NCBI GenBank assembly: GCA_902799745.1
Contig: CADCBQ010000004.1
Span: 1 to 64,000 of the forward strand
Length of the DNA: 64,000 nt
Direction: 5' to 3'
Origin: Fibrobacter succinogenes
Lineage (GTDB): Bacteria; Fibrobacterota; Fibrobacteria; Fibrobacterales; Fibrobacteraceae
Shown: positions 1 through 7,148 of the stretch, in pieces
Layout: every line of letters starts with the position of its first letter
How positions within the stretch are numbered: position 1 is the first letter of the stretch
Translations under genes and position numbers: made by a program
The notes under the pieces: generated by a model
Told to the model about the DNA's origin: nothing
The model's database searches: none
Seen by the model: the letters and a program-made list of their open reading frames with translations, nothing else

Positions 1-590
1 AAAATCAAGAAATGCTTGAAAGTCGAAGGATCGACGAAGTTTTCCATGACCTTCTGAAGGTCGGACTGAATGACTGCAATATCCTTGGTATTCCGTTCCG
101 TTTGCACGGCAATTTGGGCAATGCCGTCATAACCCAATAAATTCCGATTTTCGGCAATGATGTAGTCCTTCATCTGCTTGAAAAGGCGGATGATAGCCTT
201 GCTTTGTAAAATGGCCAAATCACCCCTAAGAACAGTCATAAGCATATAAATACCTTGTTCAGTGAAGGCGTAAGGGAGCTTTCTTACGCCTCCCCAACTT
301 GAAGTCGGAATTTCCGACTTCAAGTTTTCCTGTTCTAAGGTCGTTTTTTTCGACCTTAGAATTGACTGGTACTCTTCTCGTGTCAATTGAAACCGAAAAT
401 CCTCGTCAAATCGCTCAATATTACACTTTACTTGTTCATTGAATCTTTTGGTACTATACCCATAAATTTCCGCCAAGTCGGCATCGAGCATAACCTTGAG
501 CCCACGAATAGTATATATCCGCGACTTGAGCATATTTTCGTCTATCAGGGAAAATTCGGGTTTGGCAATCGCCGTTACTTCTTTCTTCAT
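1..590 (-). CDS. ORF6N-domain protein (3-prime end beyond window)
   Basis: The reading frame starts at an ATG at 590 with an AGGAG-like site upstream and runs off the left edge, so the C-terminus is missing; about 196 residues are visible. Residues 20-65 contain the ORF6N pattern: IYTIRGLKVMLDADLAEIYG, then KRFNEQVKCNIERF and FRFQLTREEY. A second conserved block, KLPYAFTEQGIYML, follows near residue 105. ORF6N proteins are known from phages and mobile regions and are thought to bind DNA, often as regulators or antirepressor-like proteins; the exact role here is unknown. Between the two blocks the protein has a low-similarity segment encoded by three DNA hairpins (see 267-361). Its location at the edge of a decaying accessory island fits a mobile-element origin. 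Confidence 0.85.
   Translation of the reverse strand, partial: MKKEVTAIAKPEFSLIDENMLKSRIYTIRGLKVMLDADLAEIYGYSTKRFNEQVKCNIERFDEDFRFQLTREEYQSILRSKKTTLEQENLKSEIPTSSWGGVRKLPYAFTEQGIYMLMTVLRGDLAILQSKAIIRLFKQMKDYIIAENRNLLGYDGIAQIAVQTERNTKDIAVIQSDLQKVMENFVDPSTFKHFLI
267..361. repeat. Three consecutive hairpins inside the ORF6N coding sequence
   Basis: Three inverted repeats lie back to back in the gene: 267-290 (8-bp arms, GGCGTAAG/CTTACGCC), 296-326 (15-bp perfect arms around one central base), and 333-361 (11-bp arms around seven T). They encode the variable stretch between the two conserved ORF6N blocks. Related palindromes occur at 1866-1923. Confidence 0.85.
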
Positions 591-694
591 TTTAACTCCT
601 TCCCGTCTACACGCGAAAAAGACGGGACTACACACTTGTTCACTACAAATATAAATTCAACAATGACGATTGTCAAGAGGAATAACAATTAAAG

Positions 695-1015
695 GTGAAA
701 TTTGTACCTCAAGTTTTCTCTTGTAACAGAATCGTGATTGATAAGCTGGGTCACTTGACAGAGAGTTCGAAAGTATCTAACTTCTCTAAAGAAGAATTTG
801 AGGTATACCAGAAAATGTATCACGAAAAATGGGACCATAATCTTATGGGAGAGGCCTTTTTGAAGGACTACGCGGACTTAGTCAACGCGAAGGTCGCCGA
901 AGGCGTCCTTGACAAAACTCGTGAAATTGCTCGTGATATGCTTGCCGAAGGTGATTCGGTGGAAAAGGTTGCTCGAATAACACATCTCTCCGAAGATATC
1001 GTTCGCAAACTATAA
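695..1015 (+). pseudogene. C-terminal remnant of a PD-(D/E)XK / Rpn-type nuclease-transposase protein
   Basis: The open frame encodes about 106 residues, but only roughly residue 25 onward looks like protein. The end (DKTREIARDMLAEGDSVEKV then ARITHLSEDIVRKL) resembles the C-terminal helix-turn-helix-like tail common in PD-(D/E)XK nuclease family transposases of the Rpn type, where a run of KxxEIA is followed by a short HTH-like motif. No catalytic D-ExK core precedes it; the upstream DNA belongs to another element (the tail repeat at 709-741, opposite strand). I therefore read it as a 5-prime-truncated remnant. It could alternatively be a short expressed protein starting at 695, but there is no convincing ribosome-binding site. 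Confidence 0.55.
709..741 (-). pseudogene. Short tail remnant of the 1917-2651 gene family (copy 1)
   Basis: Read on the minus strand this stretch encodes ITILLQEKT followed by TGA, matching the last residues (ITIQLQEKT, TGA) of the intact gene at 1917-2651. Only about ten codons remain. It is one of three copies of this gene end in the first 2 kb. Confidence 0.6.
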
Positions 1016-1022
1016 ACCGACC

Positions 1023-1104
1023 TCAAATTTTCTCTTGTAGCTGAATCGTTATCGGGAACGGGATTTCTTTTAAGAAGTTTTCCGTTTGTTTCAGGATGCA
1101 TTGC
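1023..1104 (-). pseudogene. C-terminal remnant of the 1917-2651 gene family (copy 2)
   Basis: Minus-strand translation gives about 27 codons, including QTENFLKEIPFPITIQLQEK and a stop, nearly identical to the C-terminus of the protein at 1917-2651 (QTENFVKEIPFPITIQLQEK). The rest of the gene is gone. The neighbouring gene 1091-1714 runs into this remnant in another frame and takes its stop codon from it. Confidence 0.75.
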
Positions 1105-1714
1105 AAAATCTAGATTCGTTCTTTTTAGGTACATAAAAATCCAGATCGTTATGAATCTTTGTGCTAATATAAAATCTTTCTGGATCCATGGTGACTGCGT
1201 CTTGCAAGGAATAGAGTCCGCGATTAAAATGCCAATGCATCAAAAAACAGATGTAACTGTTTTTAAATTCGGGACGATTAAAAACCCCTATATTCCAATT
1301 CACCGGTATACTAAAATCCATATCGCATACATCCTCTAGGTCATAACCATTTGCATAGGTTAGTGGTGCGACGGAGTCATACAGAGTTTGACAATCTGCA
1401 TCGGCAGCCAGTCTTTCATAAGTTGGATAGAATATGCCAACTTCTACCTGAATTAATTTGTCGTAGTACTTTTTCCCGTCGTCAATCAACTTTTGAATAT
1501 CATTGTGAATTGATTTCCCGACACGATCCGCATCGTGCATCAAAGCCCAAAGTTTATCGTTCAAGCGGATGATTTTAGCGACATTTTCTGAAGACCAGAC
1601 AAATTCTTCGTTTTGCTTTTGCTGGCGCTCGTACATGCAATGCATTGATTCGGTCTTTCGCTTTGAAAAGATCTCTTCATCTTTACAGCTTTGTTCAATT
1701 TCATCTAAACGCAT
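1091..1714 (-). CDS. Unknown protein, paralogue of 7825-8496
   Basis: This gene of 207 codons has no family I recognise. It is soluble-looking, with no signal peptide or membrane segment and a charged N-terminal helical half. It is a clear diverged paralogue of the protein at 7825-8496: compare NEEFVWSSENVAKIIRLNDK here with NKNFRWTYANMKKLIALDQR there, and SLYSLQDAVTMDPERF-like endings with SLYTFHDIVRMKPEQF. Its last few codons come from the remnant of another gene (1023-1104), so the native C-terminus may have been lost or replaced. It lies downstream of the unknown gene 1917-2651 in the same direction. It could belong to a small immunity or defence accessory family, but nothing in the sequence proves that. 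Confidence 0.65.
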   Translation of the reverse strand: MRLDEIEQSCKDEEIFSKRKTESMHCMYERQQKQNEEFVWSSENVAKIIRLNDKLWALMHDADRVGKSIHNDIQKLIDDGKKYYDKLIQVEVGIFYPTYERLAADADCQTLYDSVAPLTYANGYDLEDVCDMDFSIPVNWNIGVFNRPEFKNSYICFLMHWHFNRGLYSLQDAVTMDPERFYISTKIHNDLDFYVPKKNESRFCNAS

Positions 1715-1865
1715 AGATTCTCCATTTTTTCACTATTCAAAAATAAACATTCGTTGCGACAAATATTGTCGTGAAGGAAAATGTTTTGACAAGTTCCCTG
1801 GCAAATAGCTGAAGGGAATCCGCCTATAACCAAACTATAAACCGAACTACAAATCTACCTTTAAG

Positions 1866-1923
1866 TTCAAGGACGAAAATTTCGACCTTGAAAACTTGAG
1901 GTCAATTTTTTTGACCTCAAGTT
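1866..1923. repeat. Pair of adjacent palindromes
   Basis: Two inverted repeats abut: 1866-1892 (13-bp arms with one mismatch pair) and 1893-1923 (13-bp arms AACTTGAGGTCAA/TTGACCTCAAGTT around five T). The second overlaps the stop codon of the 1917-2651 gene. They resemble in sequence and pairing the palindromes inside the ORF6N gene (296-361). They could also act as a terminator. Confidence 0.75.
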
Positions 1924-2651
1924 TTCTCTTGTAACTGAATCGTGATGGGAAACGGGATTTCTTTCACGAAATTTTCCGTTTGTTTCAGAATGCCTTGCAA
2001 TGCCGGAATTCGGTTTAGGTAATTTTGGGTATTAAAATCCATTTCGACGGAGTATTCGTTGTTAATTGAGACTTCTAGCGAAAAGGTGTTTTCGTCTTCG
2101 TTCAAATTCCAGGAATACTTCGTAGATTCCATAATGTGCGAAACCGTCGCGCGGATTGTATCCCGCGCGATTTCATCCAGCTTCTGCTCTTTTTCGATCT
2201 CGGTTATGATTCTTGAAGACTGTTCGCAGTAACTCGGAAATTCCTCGATGAAATTTGCGAGATTATCGAGAGTGGCGCCGAGGTCACATTGACTGCGCCG
2301 AAAAGGGACGTTGAACGCCTCTATATCCGCATACTCAAAATGAATGCTTAAAAATTCAGCCTCGCAATTCACGATAAGGCTGATAGAATCCTGCACCTCA
2401 AAAGATTTAGAAATGCAGATGGCCTGCGTCTTATCGCATTTGCGATAGCCCCTGGATTCTTGCTTATAAGAAATCTCAAAGCCGACATTCGGCCATGCCT
2501 TTTGCAAGCAAATAAACGCCGCGTAAGCCCCATCCTTATTCGGGAAGACTCCATCTGTATTGCAGGCATAAATCTTTTTGACAAGTGGTTGCCAGAAATT
2601 GAGGCAAGCTTCAGATTTATACTTGGTGAGATTTTCTGAATGATTATGCAT
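1917..2651 (-). CDS. Unknown protein; intact member of a family with two decayed copies nearby
   Basis: The gene encodes 244 residues with no recognised domain, signal peptide or membrane segment. It begins MHNHSENLTKYKSEACLNFW and ends in ITIQLQEKT. Acidic and aromatic residues are spread evenly, consistent with a globular cytoplasmic protein. Its C-terminal coding sequence is repeated as fragments at 1023-1104 and 709-741, so the locus once held more copies. It is transcribed towards the paralogue gene 1091-1714 and may be co-expressed with it. The start at 2651 is the only good ATG near the N-terminus; another ORF in a different frame overlaps and is a shadow. Confidence 0.65.
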   Translation of the reverse strand: MHNHSENLTKYKSEACLNFWQPLVKKIYACNTDGVFPNKDGAYAAFICLQKAWPNVGFEISYKQESRGYRKCDKTQAICISKSFEVQDSISLIVNCEAEFLSIHFEYADIEAFNVPFRRSQCDLGATLDNLANFIEEFPSYCEQSSRIITEIEKEQKLDEIARDTIRATVSHIMESTKYSWNLNEDENTFSLEVSINNEYSVEMDFNTQNYLNRIPALQGILKQTENFVKEIPFPITIQLQEKT

Positions 2652-2820
2652 GGAGTAGATTGTTGATGGCTATGGGTCTCTTCAAAATACATTCTTTACG
2701 CGACAGATATAGTCATAAAAAATATAAATTGCTATTGAAGATGTTTTACTTCAATGTTTATTTCCGCAGTTTCATAGGCAAAATTGTTTACACAAGTGCG
2801 GTACTTAATTGTCCATACAA

Positions 2821-3051
2821 TCATCTACAACATCTTTTATCGTCGAATAATTCGCAACATAACGAATTGCCGTCATTACGAACTTGACGCCCAACAATAA
2901 GAAGGAAGCTATATACTTCGTCAGAATCATTAACATCTTCGTCAAGGATTCCAATACGGTTGGCCAGAATATCTTCAATATCCTTTTCTATCAAATCGAT
3001 TGAACTAAAATCATTTTTGTTAAAGGAATCAATTCCTTTTTGTTTGAGGAC
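2821..3051 (-). pseudogene. Fragment resembling a PD-(D/E)XK nuclease N-terminus
   Basis: This otherwise gene-free stretch (2652-3074) has a minus-strand open frame of 76 codons without a start codon. It includes IDLIEKDIEDILANRIGILD and then LLIVGRQVRNDGNSLCCELF, which resembles the start of NucS/DUF91-like or related PD-(D/E)XK nuclease domains (E-dLE-fL ... iigrQv-td). A strong ribosome-binding site (GGAGGT at about 3067-3073) and an ATG lie just upstream, but in a different frame that stops after three codons, so a frameshift seems to have killed the gene. A shorter frame on the same strand ending near 2810 is also open and could be the continuation after a second shift. Family assignment is weak. 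Confidence 0.35.
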
Positions 3052-3074
3052 TATTCATACATTTTACACCTCCA

Positions 3075-3860
3075 TTAGGTATTCACTTTTTTCAAAGACC
3101 CTTTTACCCTTTCCAAAATTGAATCGTCAATTTTCACTCCATCATATTGCATATATTCTTGATTGTTCCCAACATGATTCTTGTCTATGTGAACATATCC
3201 GTTTGGATCAATTTTAAGAATTTTAGCGTCGCTATCAAACAAAAGATGCAAATCTGATCTTAACAAGATGCCATTATTTGTTACTTCACGCCCTCCCTTT
3301 TTTACAGCAACAATATGCGCCGCTTGAAGAACTTCGGGAATAGTGATTTTTGTTATAGCGCATTTTCCATCCAAATCTAAAAGGTTACTACGGAAAGCCG
3401 ATTGGTCACGGGCAACCTGCTCTGTAGTTCTTTTTTTTCTTTTTTCTTGATAGTTTTCTTTAAATGCAAGGGTTCTGATATTTTTTCTTGAATCGTAAAC
3501 TCTATTATTTTCATAGGGTTTCCATAAAATATATGACACATGACCATCATCTCTCATATAATATTGTTCTACGCCATATTCAATTCCCGTCCTTAATTTG
3601 GTCTCTTTCACAAATGCTTCCATTCTGGAATTTAGGTTTTTATTGTATGCGACTTCAATATATTTTGATTTATGCTTCCACTTAACGTGATATGGAGGAA
3701 CTTCATTCATATTTCCTTTATTCATCCAAAAAACTAGAAGATCAGCTTCCCCTGATTCTCCAATTTTTGAACGCGTAATTTTTAACGGAATAATAATTAA
3801 TTCTTCTGCTTTCACGTATTTTATTTGCAGTCCTTCATAATTTATAAACTCAATAGACAT
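3075..3860 (-). CDS. HNH endonuclease, restriction-like
   Basis: The gene encodes 261 residues. The C-terminal part (about residues 160-220) carries an HNH_2-like nuclease core: CAITKITIPEVLQAAHIVAV, then a conserved NNGILLRSDLHLLFD segment, with AAH as the first His, the Asn of NNG, and DLHLLFD as the last motif. Such domains occur in restriction enzymes and other DNA nucleases. The N-terminal 150 residues are unrelated to the other HNH protein here and could be a target-recognition or sensor domain. It follows 3884-4309 in the same direction with a gap of 23 bp, so the two are probably co-transcribed. An arginine/lysine-rich linker (KRKKRTTEQ) precedes the nuclease domain. Role in phage defence is an inference from the neighbourhood. 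Confidence 0.8.
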   Translation of the reverse strand: MSIEFINYEGLQIKYVKAEELIIIPLKITRSKIGESGEADLLVFWMNKGNMNEVPPYHVKWKHKSKYIEVAYNKNLNSRMEAFVKETKLRTGIEYGVEQYYMRDDGHVSYILWKPYENNRVYDSRKNIRTLAFKENYQEKRKKRTTEQVARDQSAFRSNLLDLDGKCAITKITIPEVLQAAHIVAVKKGGREVTNNGILLRSDLHLLFDSDAKILKIDPNGYVHIDKNHVGNNQEYMQYDGVKIDDSILERVKGSLKKVNT

Positions 3861-3883
3861 TGCCTTTATCTCCTTTTTTTCAG

Positions 3884-4309
3884 TTATACAGTTCCCTCAT
3901 TTTCCATTAATTTTTTGTTGACTGCATCAACATGATTATAAACTGGTCCTGACACAACAACTTTATTTTTACCATCGCTTTCCTTTTTTACAATGGTTTC
4001 TGCAACATTTCCGAAACCTATTGTCAACCAATATTTTTCATTTTCAAGAGCATATTCCCATGTTGAATTCACAAATTTTCCCGTATCGATACGAACTTCA
4101 CTTACAACCAATTTCCATTCATGGGTATTAAAATTCTGCATTTTCTGAATTATCTCAGCAGGGACTACCCGTTCCTTACATCGTTCTACAAAATGTTTTG
4201 CCGACAAATTTAGAGAACAAACTGAATCCATTTTATAGTGAATTCGCTCAAATAATGAGCGTGGGCCACTATCTATATGAAATCGAGCCTTTTGGAAACG
4301 TGTTGTCAT
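3884..4309 (-). CDS. Unknown small protein, possibly DUF4258-like
   Basis: The gene encodes 141 residues with no signal peptide or membrane segment. A central stretch, SAKHFVERCKERVVPAEII, followed by strands around WEYALENEKYWLTIGFG, recalls the DUF4258/RelE-like small-protein layout (H-x-ER-x-x-R), but the match is weak. An upstream GGGGA supports the start at 4309; an internal ATG at 4231 would remove a poorly structured N-terminus and is a fair alternative. It sits between the glycosylase-like gene and the first HNH gene, all in one direction, so it may be a small partner of one of them. Confidence 0.6.
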   Translation of the reverse strand: MTTRFQKARFHIDSGPRSLFERIHYKMDSVCSLNLSAKHFVERCKERVVPAEIIQKMQNFNTHEWKLVVSEVRIDTGKFVNSTWEYALENEKYWLTIGFGNVAETIVKKESDGKNKVVVSGPVYNHVDAVNKKLMENEGTV

Positions 4310-4324
4310 ATAAAATTCCCCAGT

Positions 4325-4396
4325 CTACCTTTTCTCCACGGCTTCGATTTCTTCCGCATTGATGATGCCATAGCGTTGATAGACGAAGTAGGCTTT
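4325..4396 (-). other. In-frame 23-codon tail after the stop of the glycosylase-like gene
   Basis: Directly after the TAG stop of the gene at 4397-4960, the same frame continues with AYFVYQRYGIINAEEIEAVE and ends in TAG. The segment has good coding character and might be the leftover 3-prime end of another gene, or a lost extension. I do not recognise its source. Confidence 0.3.
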
Positions 4397-4960
4397 CTAA
4401 TCTTTTTGGGGAAACCTGTCTAGATAACCTTTAATTGCTTTATAGTATCCAATTTTTGTTTCTTTATCATGATGGCTATCAATTGGAAATGGAACTACAT
4501 AAAACATCGTTGAGCAATTTTCAATTATTCTGCCAATTTTCCCATATTTATTTTTGTCAAATTTCACGCCCATGTATGCTAGGAAAGATTTTTTTACTTT
4601 ACTATGTAGAAAAACTACGACTTTAGGAGCGTTCTTCTTTATTTTTTCTTTTAGATACTTGCAATCATCGTCACTGGGTTTAATATTTTTGCTATTGCTA
4701 TCTACAACATCGCGAACAAGGTCTGTGATCCCATAGGACCATTCCTTATAGTTCTTTTCATTCTTACCAAAGATTTCAACATCGGCACATAACTTGTCGA
4801 CTTCTTCCGTAATTAAACCAGCACCGAATAATTGATTCCAAAAGGCTTGATTCACGGAAAAATAATGCTTGTTTTTGTTGGAACCATTAGCAGGGTTGAG
4901 ACCAACGAAAAGGATATCCAATCCTTCTCTAACGAACGGAACCAAATTCGATCCTTTCAT
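4397..4960 (-). CDS. Uracil-DNA glycosylase superfamily protein (MUG/TDG-like)
   Basis: I place the start at ATG 4960, which has a strong site (GGAAGG) six bases upstream, giving 187 residues; an earlier ATG at 5017 overlaps the stop of a tiny ORF and is the alternative. Residues 10-40 hold the superfamily's first motif, ILFVGLNPANGSNKNKHYF then FWNQLFGAGL, in which GLNP supplies the Asn that activates water in MUG-type enzymes. Near the end, FYVVPFPIDSHH occupies the place of the second motif (usually PSPS or HPS). The family removes uracil or other abnormal bases from DNA. The changed second motif and the position between HNH genes make a role against modified phage DNA conceivable, but that is speculation. 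Confidence 0.75.
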   Translation of the reverse strand: MKGSNLVPFVREGLDILFVGLNPANGSNKNKHYFSVNQAFWNQLFGAGLITEEVDKLCADVEIFGKNEKNYKEWSYGITDLVRDVVDSNSKNIKPSDDDCKYLKEKIKKNAPKVVVFLHSKVKKSFLAYMGVKFDKNKYGKIGRIIENCSTMFYVVPFPIDSHHDKETKIGYYKAIKGYLDRFPQKD

Positions 4961-5013
4961 ATTTTCCTTCCTTTGTGATTTGTTAGACCTTTTAAAAGAA
5001 ATATACCCTATTT

Positions 5014-5115
5014 TCATCCTTTTTTAAGTTTTCTTATTTCAAGGAAGATTTCTGAGTTCCGTTGAATGAAGTCTTCCAGATAGGTGATTGTGGTTTGGTT
5101 TGTGAAGGTATTCAT
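5014..5115 (-). CDS. Possible 33-residue leader ORF
   Basis: An ATG at 5115 follows AGAGAGG at good spacing and opens a frame beginning MNTFTNQTTITYLEDFIQRN and ending in a lysine-rich tail. Its stop overlaps the ATG at 5017 (ATGA), an arrangement suited to translational coupling with the glycosylase-like gene. The first 30 bases resemble those before and at the start of the HNH gene at 6161 (GAGGTA..CTTATGAA.ACCT), so the two leaders may share an origin. It may be a leader peptide, a remnant, or chance. Confidence 0.35.
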   Translation of the reverse strand: MNTFTNQTTITYLEDFIQRNSEIFLEIRKLKKG

Positions 5116-5174
5116 AAAGTAACCTCTCTTTTAGCTTATGGTTTGCGTGGTGAACTTTTAGTAGAAAAATGTGG

Positions 5175-6161
5175 TTATTGGTTAAACACCATGGTTCGGT
5201 GTATTTGAAGGAAAAACTCTATTTTATTTTTATCCCTTTCAGACAATGACTTTGGGGGATTGAGCCTCATTAAAGAATCAATACCTAATTTTTTACATTT
5301 TTCTTCTATTTCAGGAGATGCAAATAAAATCTTCCATTCTTCATCAAAGGTAATTAAACCCTTGTCAAAAAGAGCATCTAAATTAGCGGATAGCAGTAAG
5401 CCGTTATGCGGGTCAATGCGTTCTTCATCTGAACAGTTTTTCCAAGGTTTAGCATGACTTGCTATTAAAGCCTCTTGAATATCGCATCCAGTCACTGCGC
5501 ATGACCCATTCCATAAATTCTTCATTTGCTCGCGATATTCTCCTTGACCTATACGAGCAAGCGTTTGTTGCATTCGCTCAGTTATCCAGCTGACATCATT
5601 CGTCTCAAATTCTATTGAATGTCTTTGGATAATTCTCTTTATTTTTTCATCGTTGAAGAACATCGCAAGTGATGAATACTCATCTTTTCCATCAATATAT
5701 ACGGAACAGTAAATAATCCCGGCTTTATCCTTTTGGAATACAAATTCATTTACCGGTGGAATTATATTCAACTTCCATATTTTCTCATGTGTTTCGTTCT
5801 TCAACCATCCACTATATTCAGGAAAATCACTGAAAAAATCAGGTTCTTCATCGTAGGCTAAGGAAATAGCGTAAACAAACTCCTTACGATTCCAATATTC
5901 ATACCACAGATCAATAGAAACTTTAGCCTCCCCTGCGGAATTTTTTTCTGTAGATTCGCCTAAAGTGACGTAATAAGAGTTTCCCCTTATCCCCACATAG
6001 GCATCCAAAGGATTTTTTGCAAGCATCTTTTCAGGATCATTTCGTTCTAGAAAAGAATTCAATTGAACCTTTGCTTCTGATAGGTTCATGTTAAAGCGCC
6101 TTTTCTTCGTAAGAGAACCGGTCTTTTTGGGGGTTGACGGGATTTTTTTGTAGGTGTTCAT
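5175..6161 (-). CDS. HNH endonuclease, restriction-like
   Basis: The gene encodes 328 residues. Near residues 225-280 is an HNH_2-type domain: CAVTGCDIQEALIASHAKPW, then DPHNGLLLSANLDALFDKG, with the SH, the Asn of HNG and the final DALFD motif intact, so it should be catalytically competent. The N-terminal two thirds are likely a recognition or regulatory region; I recognise no family there. The start at 6161 has GCGAGG seven bases upstream; a second ATG at 6089 is possible, which would drop a basic N-terminus (TPKKTGSLTKKRR). This layout, unknown N-terminus plus C-terminal HNH_2, is common in stand-alone restriction endonucleases. No methyltransferase is visible beside it. Confidence 0.8.
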   Translation of the reverse strand: MNTYKKIPSTPKKTGSLTKKRRFNMNLSEAKVQLNSFLERNDPEKMLAKNPLDAYVGIRGNSYYVTLGESTEKNSAGEAKVSIDLWYEYWNRKEFVYAISLAYDEEPDFFSDFPEYSGWLKNETHEKIWKLNIIPPVNEFVFQKDKAGIIYCSVYIDGKDEYSSLAMFFNDEKIKRIIQRHSIEFETNDVSWITERMQQTLARIGQGEYREQMKNLWNGSCAVTGCDIQEALIASHAKPWKNCSDEERIDPHNGLLLSANLDALFDKGLITFDEEWKILFASPEIEEKCKKLGIDSLMRLNPPKSLSERDKNKIEFFLQIHRTMVFNQ

Positions 6162-6293
6162 AAGGATACCTCGCTTTCAGGTTGATAAAAATGAAACCAT
6201 GTCGAAAAATATTTCGAAATTTCGGTGATAGCAACACTTTCTAACCATACGCTTAAAACGTATGCTTAAAGGATGTTCGCTTAACAGGTTTGG

Positions 6294-6668
6294 CTAGTTG
6301 GCCGAGTCAGCCGAGAAATCCGGCTCATTGTCAACGAGTTCTTTGAACTTTTCAGAAATTTCTTCGTCAGAGCAATCTACAAGATCCTCAACTCGCTTAT
6401 AAGCAAGCTTGGTCCACTGATTGATTTTTTCTGTTTTTACGATAGCGAAGGAGTCTCCCATATTGATGAAACTCCATCCGAGTTCTACAAGAACGTCGTC
6501 CAGTTCCTTCAGAAATTCAGAAGAAAGCCTTTGGCGATTTGCAATGAACGCAAGCGTAGTATAACTGAATCGGTAACGAGAAACTTCTCGTTCTTTTTCA
6601 AGTTCATAGAGCAAAGCGTTGCAGATGAGGATTTGCGCTGTTTTTAGAGTTGAATTCAACTGTGTCAT
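6294..6668 (-). CDS. Unknown small protein
   Basis: The gene encodes 124 residues, mostly helical in composition, starting MTQLNSTLKTAQILICNALL and ending in an acidic tail (DEEISEKFKELVDNEPDFS). No signal peptide, membrane segment or known motif is visible. It is transcribed towards the HNH gene at 5175-6161, with a 132-bp gap that could hold a second promoter. The helical repeat of charged residues would suit a protein partner rather than an enzyme. Function unknown. Confidence 0.6.
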   Translation of the reverse strand: MTQLNSTLKTAQILICNALLYELEKEREVSRYRFSYTTLAFIANRQRLSSEFLKELDDVLVELGWSFINMGDSFAIVKTEKINQWTKLAYKRVEDLVDCSDEEISEKFKELVDNEPDFSADSAN

Positions 6669-7072
6669 CTTGATTCTCTTTTTTTTTCAGTAGATAAAGA
6701 TTTTTGCCGATGGTTTACTACAGGTAACCTTCCTGATACTAACAGTAATATACATAATTAGATGCAGAAAGTCAATAGCTAAAATGTTTTTTTTCACGTT
6801 TTTTTCTTTGAGGGAACTGATAAACAGATTATGGAAATGTCAGAAAAAGAGATTCTATTCCTAGCAGCCAGAAGCCAACCAACAGTCCCAAATTTAACAT
6901 TACTTGAACCAGGAAAAACTTTATGCATTCTGCATTAGGCTTCCAGCCACTTAACAATCTGTAGCCTTAGCAGAATTGCGTTAGGGACAGTTACCCGAAG
7001 GGACGAGACTTGCGTTAGCAAGGCTCGGTGAGCACGCCGTTAGCGGCGTGCGAGTATGGCCCGACCCGGCTA
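6669..7072. other. Gene-free stretch with a structured GC-rich element
   Basis: Between the genes at 6668 and 7149 I see no credible coding frame. Bases 6669-6960 are AT-rich and featureless apart from homopolymers; they probably hold the promoter of 6294-6668. Bases 6970-7070 switch to GC-rich sequence with two clean hairpins: 7005-7026 (GAG..TTGC-GTTA-GCAA..CTC) and 7032-7051 (GCACGCCG-TTAG-CGGCGTGC), directly followed by the interspersed repeat at 7073. The block may be part of a longer dispersed repeat or a structured RNA. Confidence 0.5.
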
Positions 7073-7110
7073 GATCCTTCGACTCCGTAGCACTCCGCTC
7101 AGGATGACAC
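7073..7110 (+). repeat. Interspersed repeat, GATCCTTCGAC...CTCAGGATGAC type, copy 1
   Basis: The unit begins GATCCTTCGACT and ends CTCAGGATGACAC; its ends form a short inverted repeat (ATCCT/AGGAT). Other copies lie at 46381-46420 and, reversed, inside rnhB at 61519-61561. It is noncoding here. Confidence 0.8.
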
Positions 7111-7148
7111 ATCGATTTGGCCGGGGAACGCCCAAAGGAATTTACTCT

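Noticed and set aside
2660-2887. A 75-codon plus-strand frame in the gap after the unknown gene
   Set aside because: Low-complexity AT-rich sequence with no homology signal; the minus strand has a better remnant (2821-3051).
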